Of a stretch of 64,000 bases of DNA, positions 8,360 to 16,901 are shown in pieces. Below the pieces are notes generated by a model. The model saw only the letters and a list, made by a program, of their open reading frames with translations, was not told the DNA's origin and did no database searches. Each line of letters starts with the position of its first letter. Position 1 is the stretch's first letter. A program made the position numbers and the translations under genes. Origin of the DNA: UBA3951 sp050952125 (lineage in GTDB: Bacteria; Bacillota; Sulfobacillia; Fermentithermobacillales; Fermentithermobacillaceae); contig JBMNKK010000004.1 of NCBI GenBank assembly GCA_050952125.1, positions 62,001 through 126,000 on the forward strand, in the 5' to 3' direction.

Positions 8360-9526
8360 CTACTTCGCTCCTCCGTCGGCGCCCCGCAGCCTGTCAAAGA
8401 AGGACCTGGTATCGGCAAACGTCTCGCCTTCAAGCGAGCCCAATTCCTTGAGGATCTCCTTCTCACGGCTGTTGGTCTTGGTGGGGACGCGGACACTGAC
8501 TCTGACCAACATATCGCCTCTTCCTTTGGAGCGCAGCCGAGGCATGCCTTTGCCCCTCATGCGCAACACTGCGCCCGGCTGAGTCCCTGCAGGTACGTCC
8601 AGCGTGTCGTCTCCCTCAATGGTAGAAATCTTGGTGGTGCCTCCGATCGCGGCCAGCGGGAAACTGATAACCTTATCGAGGATAAGGTCGTCGCCCTGCC
8701 TCTGGAATTTGTGGTGCTGCCGCACGAAGACGACCACATAAAGGTCGCCCGGCGGACCGCCGCGCGCTCCCGCGTTGCCCTGGCCGGAAAGCCTGAGGCG
8801 TAGGCCTGAATCGGCTCCGGCGGGTACGGATACAGTTACCGTCTTCGTGGCGGAAACCTGCCCCTTACCGCCGCACTCTCTGCACGGCTTCTCGATGACC
8901 CTCCCCGTGCCGCCGCACCGTGTGCAAGGAGTCACGGTCACAAAGGATCCCAGGATGGTGGAACGGCTGGCCTTCACCTGGCCTGTGCCGTGGCAAGAGG
9001 GACAAGTGACCACCTTCGTGCCGGGCTCGGCACCGCTTCCGCTGCACCTATTGCACTGCTCAATGCGAGGTATCCTGACATCTCTCTCGACGCCTTTAAA
9101 CGCTTCTTCGAGAGTGATCTCCAGTTCCAGCTCAAGGTCCTCACCGCGCCGCGGCCCCGTATCCGCACGCCTGCGGCCTCCGCCGAAGAGGTCCTCGACA
9201 TTCCCAAACAGATCTCCGAACGGGAACCCGCCGAAATCGCCGAAAACGCGGCCAAAGGGGTCGCTGCCGGCGCCTCCGGCACCTCCGCCGCCGGGATTGG
9301 CGAACGGGCCGTTCGGATTTCCGTACGCATCGTAGTTCGACCTCTTGGCCGGGTCCGACAGCACCTCGTAAGCTTCGTTTATTTCTTTGAACCGAGCCTC
9401 GGCGTCTTTGTCACCCGGGTTGGCGTCCGGGTGATGTTTCTTGGCAAGGTGCCGGAATGCTCGCTTTATCTCGTCTTGGCTGGCGTCTTTCCCGACGCCG
9501 AGGACTTCGTAATAGTCCTTGCTCAA
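8360..9526 (-). CDS. dnaJ: Molecular chaperone DnaJ (Hsp40)
   Basis: A 388-residue type I DnaJ: J domain with the HPD motif (KKHHPDANPG), Gly/Phe-rich linker, a zinc region with four CxxCxGxG repeats (CNRCSGSG, CPSCHGTG, CTRCGGTG, CRECGGKG) and the C-terminal substrate-binding domain. DnaJ normally delivers clients to DnaK and stimulates its ATPase. Here the gene overlaps the upstream group III chaperonin by 4 nt, and no grpE or dnaK lies in the locus, so its DnaK partner must be elsewhere if present. The start is TTG. Confidence 0.96.
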   Translation of the reverse strand: MSKDYYEVLGVGKDASQDEIKRAFRHLAKKHHPDANPGDKDAEARFKEINEAYEVLSDPAKRSNYDAYGNPNGPFANPGGGGAGGAGSDPFGRVFGDFGGFPFGDLFGNVEDLFGGGRRRADTGPRRGEDLELELEITLEEAFKGVERDVRIPRIEQCNRCSGSGAEPGTKVVTCPSCHGTGQVKASRSTILGSFVTVTPCTRCGGTGRVIEKPCRECGGKGQVSATKTVTVSVPAGADSGLRLRLSGQGNAGARGGPPGDLYVVVFVRQHHKFQRQGDDLILDKVISFPLAAIGGTTKISTIEGDDTLDVPAGTQPGAVLRMRGKGMPRLRSKGRGDMLVRVSVRVPTKTNSREKEILKELGSLEGETFADTRSFFDRLRGADGGAK

Positions 9527-11106
9527 AATCCCATATCCTCCGATACACCCTTGGCTTCAGAAGGGGCTTGCCCTTCGTCCTTCTTCTTTATGATCGTGTC
9601 AATCCTCAATATGGCAGACGCGATCTCTAGCGCGGCCTTCAGAGCGTGGCTCTTGACCGGCACAGGGTCCACAATCCCGAGAGACAACATATCGACGATT
9701 TCGCCCGAATCGCAGTCAACAGCCAGGTTGTCGTTGCCTTCCTCAGTCTGGCGCGCCATCGCGTCGCCCACTTTCTCAAGCGGGTTGAACCCCGCATTCG
9801 CCACTATTTGGGCCAAAGGCCTCTTGAGCGCCTCGATTACGCAGAGGAGGCCGTAAGCTTGCATCCCTTTCTGGCCCTGCCGCATCTTTTCAACCTCTCT
9901 GGCGCAAGCCAGCTCGATGGCTCCTCCACCTGCCACGACGCCGCCTTTCACAGCCGCCTGAACAGACGACGCGGCATCGGCGCAGATGCGCTCCCGCTCG
10001 CCCCTAACTTCACCTGTTGTGGCGCCTACCAGAATGGTAGCCATCGGCTTGCCTTTGCCGCCCAGTATCCGTATGTTTCCAAGCTTTTGGTCCTCGTATA
10101 TTCTCTCAGCAGATCCAAGGCTCTTCCGGAGTTCCGGAGCGGCCTTCTTGAGCCCGGTTCTCTTTATGGCTCTAGCACCCGTATGCTCGCAGACCTTCCG
10201 GAGTTCCGCAGAAGATACTCTGGTCACAACCATAGCGCCGGCATCGGTAAGCATCTCCTCTGCGATGTCGGAAATGCCCTTGTCGACAATGACAAACCGT
10301 ACGCCCAGGTCAATAACCTTGGCAAGGTTGGCTTTGAACTCTTCTTGGAGCTCCAGATATCTCTGAAATCCCGCCTCGGTGGCAAGGGCCTCGTCCTCGA
10401 CTTCCTCGGGCTCCAAGGCATCATCAACCGCCAATACGGTCGGGTTGTCCAGGCTCTCCGGCATCTCCTCGTTCAATCTTTCCTTGTCGACGATGATGCC
10501 CGCAAAAACCTCGTTTTCAGCGCCTTCCTTGGCGATGATCGTCTCGGATAGCTTGAAGCGCGGCTCAAGCAGTTTCTCTTTGCCGACCATCTTGGCAGCG
10601 GCCACCACAAGTTCGGCGATGTCACTGTTGTCTCGTCCCGCTACCAGAGCTACTTTGTAGAGGAGAGGGTCATCGACATCGGCGATCTTGACGGCTTTGT
10701 CCCGGACCACTTCCATAGCCCGGTTGACGCCCATCTTAACCCCATCGATAATGCGGGTCACCGGCACTCCCCTTGCCGCTTGGTTCACACCTTCCGCCAA
10801 GAGGGCTCCCGCCATAATCGTCGCGGTGGTAGTGCCGTCGCCAATCTCCTCTTCCTGTGCCTTAGCCGTATTTATGACCATTTTGGCTGCAGGGTGATTC
10901 ACATCCATCTTGGTCAAAATGGTCATTCCGTCGTTTGTTATTACGACTTCACCAAACCGGTCAACCAGCAGGGTATCAAGTCCCTTAGGGCCGATCGTCC
11001 CCTCAACGGCCGAGGCGATGGCTCTCACAGCACCTGCATTGGTGAGTAGCGCAGCTAGGTTCTCATTGATCTCAGAGCTGTCAACACCCTGGCCTTTCAG
11101 AGTCAA
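9523..11106 (-). CDS. Group III (thermosome-like) chaperonin
   Basis: A 527-residue chaperonin of the archaeal TCP-1/thermosome type rather than GroEL. The nucleotide-site motifs TIGPKGLDTLLVD, ITNDGMTIL and GDGTTTATIMAGALL, plus VAGGGAIELACAREVE, match the group II/III family. Group III chaperonins occur in some bacteria, such as Carboxydothermus, in the dnaK locus, and fold proteins without a GroES partner by a built-in lid. The gene overlaps hrcA and dnaJ by 4 nt on each side, so the three are translationally coupled under the hrcA CIRCE promoter. TTG start behind GGAGGGG. A separate groES-groEL pair lies at 31.7-33.7 kb, so the cell has two chaperonin classes. Confidence 0.93.
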   Translation of the reverse strand: MTLKGQGVDSSEINENLAALLTNAGAVRAIASAVEGTIGPKGLDTLLVDRFGEVVITNDGMTILTKMDVNHPAAKMVINTAKAQEEEIGDGTTTATIMAGALLAEGVNQAARGVPVTRIIDGVKMGVNRAMEVVRDKAVKIADVDDPLLYKVALVAGRDNSDIAELVVAAAKMVGKEKLLEPRFKLSETIIAKEGAENEVFAGIIVDKERLNEEMPESLDNPTVLAVDDALEPEEVEDEALATEAGFQRYLELQEEFKANLAKVIDLGVRFVIVDKGISDIAEEMLTDAGAMVVTRVSSAELRKVCEHTGARAIKRTGLKKAAPELRKSLGSAERIYEDQKLGNIRILGGKGKPMATILVGATTGEVRGERERICADAASSVQAAVKGGVVAGGGAIELACAREVEKMRQGQKGMQAYGLLCVIEALKRPLAQIVANAGFNPLEKVGDAMARQTEEGNDNLAVDCDSGEIVDMLSLGIVDPVPVKSHALKAALEIASAILRIDTIIKKKDEGQAPSEAKGVSEDMGF

Positions 11107-12131
11107 CGCGTCCCCTCCCGGCTGAACAGACTGGATAGTTTCTCCTCAAACAGCCGGACAATAGCGACAGCCCTGGAATAGTCCATGCGCTTTGGCCCAA
11201 GGATGCCGATCTTTCCCTCCGTGCGTCCGGCGCTGAATGTACCGTAAACCATTGAGAGGTCTTTCACGGAATCGACCTCGTTCTCGGCTCCGATTCTGAT
11301 TGCGGGGTCGCCTCCCGTGGAATCCCCAGCCACAATAGACCGGATAATGCCTTCGCTTTCGATAGCTGAAATGATCGTCTTGACCCTGTCCACATCTCGG
11401 AATTCAGGCTGGTTCAGAAGATTCACGGGGCTCCCTACATAGAGCCTCTCAGAATCCTGGTAAGTCACGCTCCGCAGAAACTCGACCACCTGGTCGACTA
11501 TGGCGGCATATCTCGAGGTCTCTTCCCTTAAGAGCCGGTAGGCTCGTTCTGCGACTTCCTCGAGGGTAATACCCGTAAGGTTTCTTGAGAGCATCTCGGA
11601 CACATGCTCCAGCTCCTCTCTAGAAGCGCCGGGCATCTCAATGAGACACGTCTCCACAAAACCAACGTCGGTAATGAGCACCAAAAGGGCCTTTTCGGCC
11701 GACGCCGGCAGCAAGTGAATACTGCGAAAAGTCACGGATTCTCCTTCAGGTCCCAAAACGAAGCCGAGATAGTTTGAAGTCTCAGAGACAAGCCGGACGG
11801 TCTCCCTCAGAAAGGAGACTACATCCCTAATCTTGCTGCGAAAAAGCAGTTCAACCGCCTGGGATTCGCCTTCGGTAAGGCCCTTAGCCGGCATGAGCTC
11901 ATCAACATAAAAGCGATAACCGCGGTCCGAGGGAACTCGGCCCGAAGAGGTATGAGGTTTATCCAAGTAACCGGTCTCTTCGAGATCGGCCATCTCGTTC
12001 CTGATGGTTGCCGGGCTGACACCCAGCCGGTACCTCCGGGCGATGACGCGAGAACCTACCGGAAGACCCGTCTCGATGTGTTCCTCGACAACCGCCCTTA
12101 ACACGCGAGCTTTTCTATCGTCGAGAGTCAC
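11103..12131 (-). CDS. hrcA: Heat-inducible transcription repressor HrcA
   Basis: HrcA binds CIRCE operators and represses heat-shock genes, with GroEL assisting its folding. The N-terminal winged helix (RKARVLRAVVEEHIETGLPVGSR, given here as RKARVLRAVVEEH plus IETGLPVGSR) and the region VSPATIRNEMADLEETGYL are typical, and the C-terminal GAF-like domain ends GILGPKRMDYSRAVAIV. A longer frame starts at a GTG inside the CIRCE repeat; the GTG at 12131, preceded by GGGAGGGG at 5 nt, is the better start and gives 342 residues. It overlaps the chaperonin gene by 4 nt. Confidence 0.95.
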   Translation of the reverse strand: MTLDDRKARVLRAVVEEHIETGLPVGSRVIARRYRLGVSPATIRNEMADLEETGYLDKPHTSSGRVPSDRGYRFYVDELMPAKGLTEGESQAVELLFRSKIRDVVSFLRETVRLVSETSNYLGFVLGPEGESVTFRSIHLLPASAEKALLVLITDVGFVETCLIEMPGASREELEHVSEMLSRNLTGITLEEVAERAYRLLREETSRYAAIVDQVVEFLRSVTYQDSERLYVGSPVNLLNQPEFRDVDRVKTIISAIESEGIIRSIVAGDSTGGDPAIRIGAENEVDSVKDLSMVYGTFSAGRTEGKIGILGPKRMDYSRAVAIVRLFEEKLSSLFSREGTR

Positions 12132-12148
12132 TGTCTGCCCCTCCCTGT

Positions 12149-12175
12149 TTAGCACTCAAGGCACACGAGTGCTAA
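12149..12175. promoter_or_regulatory. CIRCE operator upstream of hrcA
   Basis: A perfect TTAGCACTC-N9-GAGTGCTAA inverted repeat lies between the promoter and the hrcA start. This is the HrcA binding site, so the hrcA-chaperonin-dnaJ-rsmE operon should be heat-inducible and autoregulated. Confidence 0.97.
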
Positions 12176-12184
12176 CCTAGATGA

Positions 12185-12214
12185 AACATAGCATCCTGCG
12201 AGGAGGGGTGTCAA
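12185..12214 (-). promoter_or_regulatory. Sigma-A promoter of the hrcA operon
   Basis: On the minus strand, TTGACA and TATGTT are separated by 18 nt. The -10 ends 9 nt before the CIRCE repeat, placing the operator over the transcription start. Confidence 0.75.
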
Positions 12215-12223
12215 TCGGAGTAT

Positions 12224-13345
12224 CTACGGCCTTGCCGGCTCGGCAGGCAAAACCACTGCCGCGATTGCCCAGGCGAGCGCTTCCATGCTGTTCCTGCATT
12301 CCTCAAGCGTGTTGTCGACGCCGCCACACTCAACGAGAATAGCGTTGGGCGAGTACTTCTGATTGTACACTGCAGACTCGTAAAGGATTCCCCGGGATAT
12401 GCCCGGGTAGCCTTCCTCAAGCTTGTCGACTAAAGCCCGGCTGAGTTCGTAGTTCTTAACCCAATTAGGGTTATCGGTGCCAACCACCAAGAGGATCCGC
12501 GCGTAGGGTTTTCCCCGGATTGTAACGCCGGTTATACTGCGCGGCTGACTGTCGCGGTGAACATCGATCAAGTACTTGCAGGTAGGATATTTCTGAAGGA
12601 TGGCTTTTACGGTCTGTTCGGAACGGTAATAAGCCCCAAGGCGGGTATCCGAATCGTGAACGGTCTTGGAGTGCAGAACCGGTATGCGATAGCGGCTCTC
12701 CAATTGAGAAGATAGCATCTCACCCACTCTCACCACCGTCTTGGCCAGATTGCTCGCGAACGCTTCGGCAGCCTGAGTCTTCCCTATTTCGGGAAGGTAA
12801 GATTCCGTCGCGTGAGTGTGGTATACGGCTACCAGCGGGCCGGAAGACAGGGCAGCAGTAGCAGGTGTTACGCCGTCTCCCGGCGGCAGCGAAAACATGA
12901 CGGGAGTATAGCCCCAGTCGTTTTCCAGTTGAGACGGGTCGATACCCGGCGCGGAAGCCGATAGAGCCTGGCTCTCCATGAGGAACCCGGGGAATCCGGC
13001 GAAAACCAGATCTCGCGAGTGCTTAGGCGTGAACCCCATTAGCCAACCCACGATTCTAGATGCTACGGGTGCCTCAGGGGTGTCGCGCCTTCCTTCCTCG
13101 GCGTATCGGATTATGGGAAAGGCCATCCTCAGAACCTGCCTGGCCAAGTCGCCTCTTCCCCAGAGAAAATCAAAGACGGATACAGTCCGGAGCGGGTAAT
13201 CGGTAACAGCGCCGGAACCGCCAAAAGCGGGCACTGCCTCCTCCACTCGAATGGATAGGGTGAAGACCAAGAGCAAGAGGACTGAAAGGACCTCAATGAA
13301 AAGCAGCCGGAACTTAGGATTGCTCTTGACGCTTACGGTCCTCAC
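12224..13345 (-). CDS. spoIIP: Stage II sporulation protein P (SpoIIP)
   Basis: A 373-residue protein with an N-terminal membrane anchor (about residues 14-31) and a C-terminal SpoIIP amidase/endopeptidase domain. Hallmarks are VYHTHATESYLPEIG, YLIDVHRDSQPR and ILVECGGVDNTLEECRNSM. SpoIIP, with SpoIID and SpoIIM, remodels septal peptidoglycan during forespore engulfment. The GTG start overlaps its own G-rich ribosome-binding site, so the exact start is uncertain. The gene ends 10 nt before the hrcA promoter. Confidence 0.93.
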   Translation of the reverse strand: MRTVSVKSNPKFRLLFIEVLSVLLLLVFTLSIRVEEAVPAFGGSGAVTDYPLRTVSVFDFLWGRGDLARQVLRMAFPIIRYAEEGRRDTPEAPVASRIVGWLMGFTPKHSRDLVFAGFPGFLMESQALSASAPGIDPSQLENDWGYTPVMFSLPPGDGVTPATAALSSGPLVAVYHTHATESYLPEIGKTQAAEAFASNLAKTVVRVGEMLSSQLESRYRIPVLHSKTVHDSDTRLGAYYRSEQTVKAILQKYPTCKYLIDVHRDSQPRSITGVTIRGKPYARILLVVGTDNPNWVKNYELSRALVDKLEEGYPGISRGILYESAVYNQKYSPNAILVECGGVDNTLEECRNSMEALAWAIAAVVLPAEPARP

Positions 13346-13424
13346 CCCCCAGTTTCTTGATTATGAAACCGGGCTTCCGTTAATGCGCCTTAAGTCCTAA
13401 CCGGCTGCTTTCGATACAGTCTTC

Positions 13425-13766
13425 CTACCTAACCACAGTCGGAACAAACGCGTCTATGATACCGACAACTAGTGAAGCGAGAAGCGCGCCGAGTATCGTC
13501 ACGTCCATCCCGGGTACCAGGAACTGGGCAACGTAGATAACCGCCGCGGCGACGATGAAGCCGACGATTCCCCTGGATTGGGGCGAGACTCTCTCTCCGA
13601 GGATGGCCTCGATTGCCCAACCCAGCGCTGCGATAACGAGAGACGCGATTAGTGCGTTAACAAAGCCGAATAGACGAAAGCCGGGGAGAACGAGGCTCAT
13701 CACCATAAGCACGATGGCCGACACTACAAACCTAACGATAGCGCCAATCCAAGAATTACCGCGCAA
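13425..13766 (-). CDS. Phage-holin-like (YvlD-type) membrane protein
   Basis: A 113-residue protein made almost entirely of four hydrophobic helices, resembling the YvlD/superfamily IV holin-like proteins (N-terminal IGAIVRFVVSAIVLMVMSLV, C-terminal VVGIIDAFVPTVVR). The family is widespread in Firmicutes and its function is unknown; there is no lysin or phage gene nearby, so it is unlikely to be a phage holin. TTG start behind GGAGGTG at 7 nt. It lies 79 bp upstream of spoIIP on the same strand. Confidence 0.75.
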   Translation of the reverse strand: MRGNSWIGAIVRFVVSAIVLMVMSLVLPGFRLFGFVNALIASLVIAALGWAIEAILGERVSPQSRGIVGFIVAAAVIYVAQFLVPGMDVTILGALLASLVVGIIDAFVPTVVR

Positions 13767-13855
13767 GCCTTTTCACCTCCAAACGAGTCATGTAGACTCA
13801 GAGAGAAGGTTCTCCGCGACTGAGGAAATGTATGCAGCGTGTGGCATCTTACCCC

Positions 13856-13885
13856 TTGACACGCGCATGAGGAAATGGGTATATT
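13856..13885 (+). promoter_or_regulatory. Promoter of the tRNA cluster
   Basis: TTGACA and TATATT are separated by 18 nt. The -10 ends 12 nt before tRNA-Asn, as expected for a stable RNA promoter. Confidence 0.8.
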
Positions 13886-13897
13886 AGTTTGTGTCGC

Positions 13898-13972
13898 TCC
13901 TCGATAGCTCAATGGCAGAGCATCCGGCTGTTAACCGGAGGGTTGTAGGTTCGAGTCCTACTCGGGGAGCCA
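13898..13972 (+). tRNA. tRNA-Asn (GTT)
   Basis: A complete cloverleaf can be drawn. The acceptor stem is TCCTCGA/TCGGGGA with one T-G wobble, the anticodon loop CTGTTAA gives GUU, the T arm contains GGTTCGAGTCC, and CCA is encoded. It is first of three tRNAs. Confidence 0.96.
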
Positions 13973-13980
13973 TTATCTGT

Positions 13981-14055
13981 GCGCCCGTAGCTCAGTGGCA
14001 GAGCGGTCGGCTCATAACCGATTGGTCGGGTGTTCGATGCACCCCGGGCGCACCA
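13981..14055 (+). tRNA. tRNA-Met (CAT)
   Basis: The acceptor stem is GCGCCCG/CGGGCGC with discriminator A and encoded CCA. The anticodon loop CTCATAA gives CAU. The anticodon stem GTCGG/CCGAT lacks the three G-C pairs of initiator tRNA and the acceptor is fully paired, so it is elongator Met, or less likely a lysidine-modified Ile tRNA. Confidence 0.93.
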
Positions 14056-14072
14056 TAAACAACATTAGCAGT

Positions 14073-14148
14073 GGCCCCATGGTCAAGAGGTTTAAGACAT
14101 CGCCCTTTCAAGGCGGTAACACGGGTTCGAGTCCCGTTGGGGCCACCA
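14073..14148 (+). tRNA. tRNA-Glu (TTC)
   Basis: The acceptor stem is GGCCCCA/TGGGGCC with encoded CCA. The anticodon loop CTTTCAA gives UUC, and the D arm TGGTCAAGAGG is typical of bacterial tRNA-Glu. It is last of the cluster; no clear terminator follows in the roughly 160 bp before the next gene. Confidence 0.96.
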
Positions 14149-14317
14149 TCCCACCCACATACATCACATGCGATTTGACCCAAACTTAAACTACCTCAGG
14201 TCTTATCTGTTCTCGCGCCTGTCTCGATAATCGTTTTAGAGATATATCGGCTGAGACGTAGGAAACTACCCATGAGGATCGGGGACCTCGGCGACAAGCG
14301 CCAAGGGAGTGCTCGCG

Positions 14318-15529
14318 TTGAACAGATGGATAGAAACATACGGCACGGGCAATAGGATACGTGCCTTGAGCACGTATATGATTATGACTTCGTTGGCAGG
14401 CTGCGCCCTTATCTTCCAGGTACTGAGAAGCGGCCGCCTTCCGGATCCCCTGACTACCGTCCTGTACGTCACTTTGGGAGTCGTGGGATACCACTTTTCC
14501 GTAAGGTTTCCTGACGGCAACACCATGGCCCTCGCCGATCCCATCGTCTATGCCGCTCTCTGGGCGTTTGGAACGCCGCTTGCCGTTCTGACTCAAGTAG
14601 CCGCAGTAGTAGCCCAGTTTTTCACGACAAAGAAAGCCCTTCTCAATACTTTCTTCAACTCTGCGCAGTTCACAGTGTGCATCATAGCGGCAAACGTGTG
14701 GTCCGCCCTGGCGTCGTCGCCGGCATTTCACGCTCCGCTCGCCCAAATCTTCCTGGTGCTACTCATGATCTTAACGTTTGATCTGGTGAACTACATATTT
14801 GTCGGTGCGGCTGTGGCGATGGACCAGGAGCACCCGTGGAAAGAGGTATTTATCCGGCTCTCTTACAGTCAGAGGAAGAAGACTCTGGTACTCTCCTATC
14901 TCATCAATATGGCGGGTGTCCTCCTGGCGTCATACATGGGCTTGGCCGGCATCGTTTTCGTGTTCGCGGGAGTATTCGTCATGTGGCTGCAGCTCAAGTT
15001 CGAACAAGAGCTGGCCAGAAAGTCGATTGAGGCTCAAACTGACCCTCTCACCGGTCTGTACAACGTAAGGTATCTGGAGGACTGGCTGGAGGGAGAGTTT
15101 ACAAAGTTGGATCCGGAGAAAGATAAGTGCTCAGTGGTATTCATCGACGTTGACGGCCTCAAGGGCATCAATGACGGCCTGGGCCACGATGCAGGCGATG
15201 CGGCGCTCGTGCACCTGGGCAAAGTGCTGAAGGCAGCCGTCAGAGCAGACGACAAGGTCATCCGGTACGGCGGCGATGAGTTCATCCTCATCTGCAGGAA
15301 CGCAGACCTCGCGAAAGCGCAGGGAATAGCCGAGCGAATCTTGGCGGCCCTTGAGAAATCGCCGCTTGAGCACGATGAGAGGCCCGTGCCGTTCAGCGTG
15401 AGCGCAGGCATCGCCTCGTTTCCCACTCACTCCGTCCTGGGCCGAGACCTGGTGCGCTTGGCCGACAAGTCCATGTACCTCGCGAAAAAGGACGGCGGCG
15501 GAAGCTTCTACACTGCTGATAGCCTCTAG
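14318..15529 (+). CDS. Membrane diguanylate cyclase (GGDEF)
   Basis: About 403 residues. The N-terminal half is a membrane sensor region of roughly six hydrophobic helices (residues 15-225); the C-terminal half is a GGDEF domain with an intact GGDEF at about residues 318-322 and an RADD inhibitory I-site exactly five residues before it. It should make cyclic di-GMP and be product-inhibited. The TTG at 14318, 8 nt after AAGGGAG, is preferred; a GTG at 14309 overlaps that ribosome-binding site. An HD-GYP gene 1.4 kb away could degrade the same messenger. Confidence 0.92.
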   Translation: MNRWIETYGTGNRIRALSTYMIMTSLAGCALIFQVLRSGRLPDPLTTVLYVTLGVVGYHFSVRFPDGNTMALADPIVYAALWAFGTPLAVLTQVAAVVAQFFTTKKALLNTFFNSAQFTVCIIAANVWSALASSPAFHAPLAQIFLVLLMILTFDLVNYIFVGAAVAMDQEHPWKEVFIRLSYSQRKKTLVLSYLINMAGVLLASYMGLAGIVFVFAGVFVMWLQLKFEQELARKSIEAQTDPLTGLYNVRYLEDWLEGEFTKLDPEKDKCSVVFIDVDGLKGINDGLGHDAGDAALVHLGKVLKAAVRADDKVIRYGGDEFILICRNADLAKAQGIAERILAALEKSPLEHDERPVPFSVSAGIASFPTHSVLGRDLVRLADKSMYLAKKDGGGSFYTADSL

Positions 15530-15572
15530 CCGCCCGACATCGCCATACCTCATATCGGCGATTCATCAGAGA

Positions 15573-16814
15573 TCAATACACGACCTTGAGGAGCCAGAAC
15601 ACGGTGCTGTCATTCCACCCCATGTCCCAGGGGAAAAACAACCGGTCGGAGGTGTGGCTCGCGATGGTCACATACCCCGACGGGTCTTTGCCCACCACAA
15701 CGGCGACGTGGCAGATCTGCCCTTTCATCTCATATGCGATGAGGTCGCCCGGCTCCAAAGCGGCAACAATGCCCGAAGGGTGTTCCGGGGTCCGCTTGAC
15801 CGCTCCGTCAAACGAACCCGCGTAGAGCCTCTTAGCTCGGCCCGTGGACAGGAGGTGCCACACCAAGTCCTCGCCTCTCACCCACGCCGCGCTCCCCTCT
15901 GAGGTATAGTGCCACCCGTGTCCCTGCGGGAGGCCTCCTGCCTCCAGAACCTGAGAGGCGAAGTTCGCGCAGTCGCCGCCGACGAATGTGTAGACGCGAA
16001 AACTCGAGTTGTACTTGCCCGATCCCTCGATCGCCGGCACGCCCGCGTATCTCACGGCGTATTCGCGGGCTCTTTCGCGGTCGAACAGCCCGGCATGCGC
16101 TTCATCAGCTTGAGGAAGCGGTGCGGTGCCCGGCGCAGGTTGAGGTCCTATCTCATACGCGCACGGAGGCAGGTATGCCTCATGCGCTATAGGGTCTGCA
16201 TACCAATCCCGCCGTATTCTCCAATCGCCGTCTCGAAGCACAAGCTCGAGGACGTGTACTGCCCGGGATCCGAAGGTGTGCACCCAGTCCCCGTCGCCGG
16301 TCGGAGACGGTAGGTGGACCGGGCTGTAAGTATAGGCGGCATGTTCGGTAACCTCTACCCATGCTGAATCGGCGCCTTCAGGAGATACCGAGTCAATCTC
16401 GATCCTGGCTTTGGCTCCGGTGACCTCGACTCCCCTGGCCTTAACCCACTTGTGGAGGTAGTCGACTCGAAGGCACTCCTTCTCTAGAGACCACAACCCC
16501 GTGTCTGATTCAGCATCGTAGTAGGCCTCAAGGCGCGAGGTGTCACCGTCCACAAGCGCGAGGAAACGAGCCTGTAGAATCTCCGCAACCGCCTCTTCCG
16601 GACTGCGGGCAGGCTCGAGTGCGCGCGGAAACGCAGAGTCGGGAGGAATACCTTGGCCCGGCCGCATCCGGGCTATCCCAAACGGAGCGAGCGCCGAGAC
16701 GAGGCCGATTCCGGCGCATGAGACCAGTATCGCGGCGCTGCGCTTAAGCGCCCGCCAGTCTAGCGGCAGAATCCATTTCGAGATGAGCCTGCAGAAGGCG
16801 GCAAATAGGGACAC
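15573..16814 (-). CDS. Amidase_6-domain protein, membrane anchored
   Basis: A 413-residue protein with an N-terminal membrane segment (about residues 25-45), a middle region resembling a secreted alpha+beta domain, and a C-terminal putative amidase domain (PF12671 type). The catalytic-type Cys lies in FVGGDCANFASQVLEAGG and a His in GQICHVAVVVG. Such proteins are CHAP/NlpC-like cysteine hydrolases thought to act on peptidoglycan or peptides outside the cell; the substrate is unknown. GTG start with GGGGTGG just upstream. It is convergent with the diguanylate cyclase and downstream of the HD-GYP gene on the same strand. Confidence 0.8.
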   Translation of the reverse strand: MSLFAAFCRLISKWILPLDWRALKRSAAILVSCAGIGLVSALAPFGIARMRPGQGIPPDSAFPRALEPARSPEEAVAEILQARFLALVDGDTSRLEAYYDAESDTGLWSLEKECLRVDYLHKWVKARGVEVTGAKARIEIDSVSPEGADSAWVEVTEHAAYTYSPVHLPSPTGDGDWVHTFGSRAVHVLELVLRDGDWRIRRDWYADPIAHEAYLPPCAYEIGPQPAPGTAPLPQADEAHAGLFDRERAREYAVRYAGVPAIEGSGKYNSSFRVYTFVGGDCANFASQVLEAGGLPQGHGWHYTSEGSAAWVRGEDLVWHLLSTGRAKRLYAGSFDGAVKRTPEHPSGIVAALEPGDLIAYEMKGQICHVAVVVGKDPSGYVTIASHTSDRLFFPWDMGWNDSTVFWLLKVVY

Positions 16815-16901
16815 CGTACCACCCCGGCGCCGAACAGTCGCTTGACAGCGTCACATAAGGATACTTGAGGCGCCCGGGGTATATGCAGGTATCGAACACT
16901 C

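Noticed and set aside
13425..13766. Prophage remnant suggested by the holin-like protein
   Set aside because: No lysin, integrase or structural phage gene is nearby; the YvlD-type family is chromosomal in many Firmicutes.
13981..14055. Initiator tRNA-fMet
   Set aside because: The anticodon stem lacks the GGG/CCC pairs and the acceptor end is fully paired, so it is an elongator-type CAU tRNA.
14186..14746. 186-codon minus-strand frame
   Set aside because: It overlaps the membrane half of the GGDEF gene in antisense and has no recognisable features.
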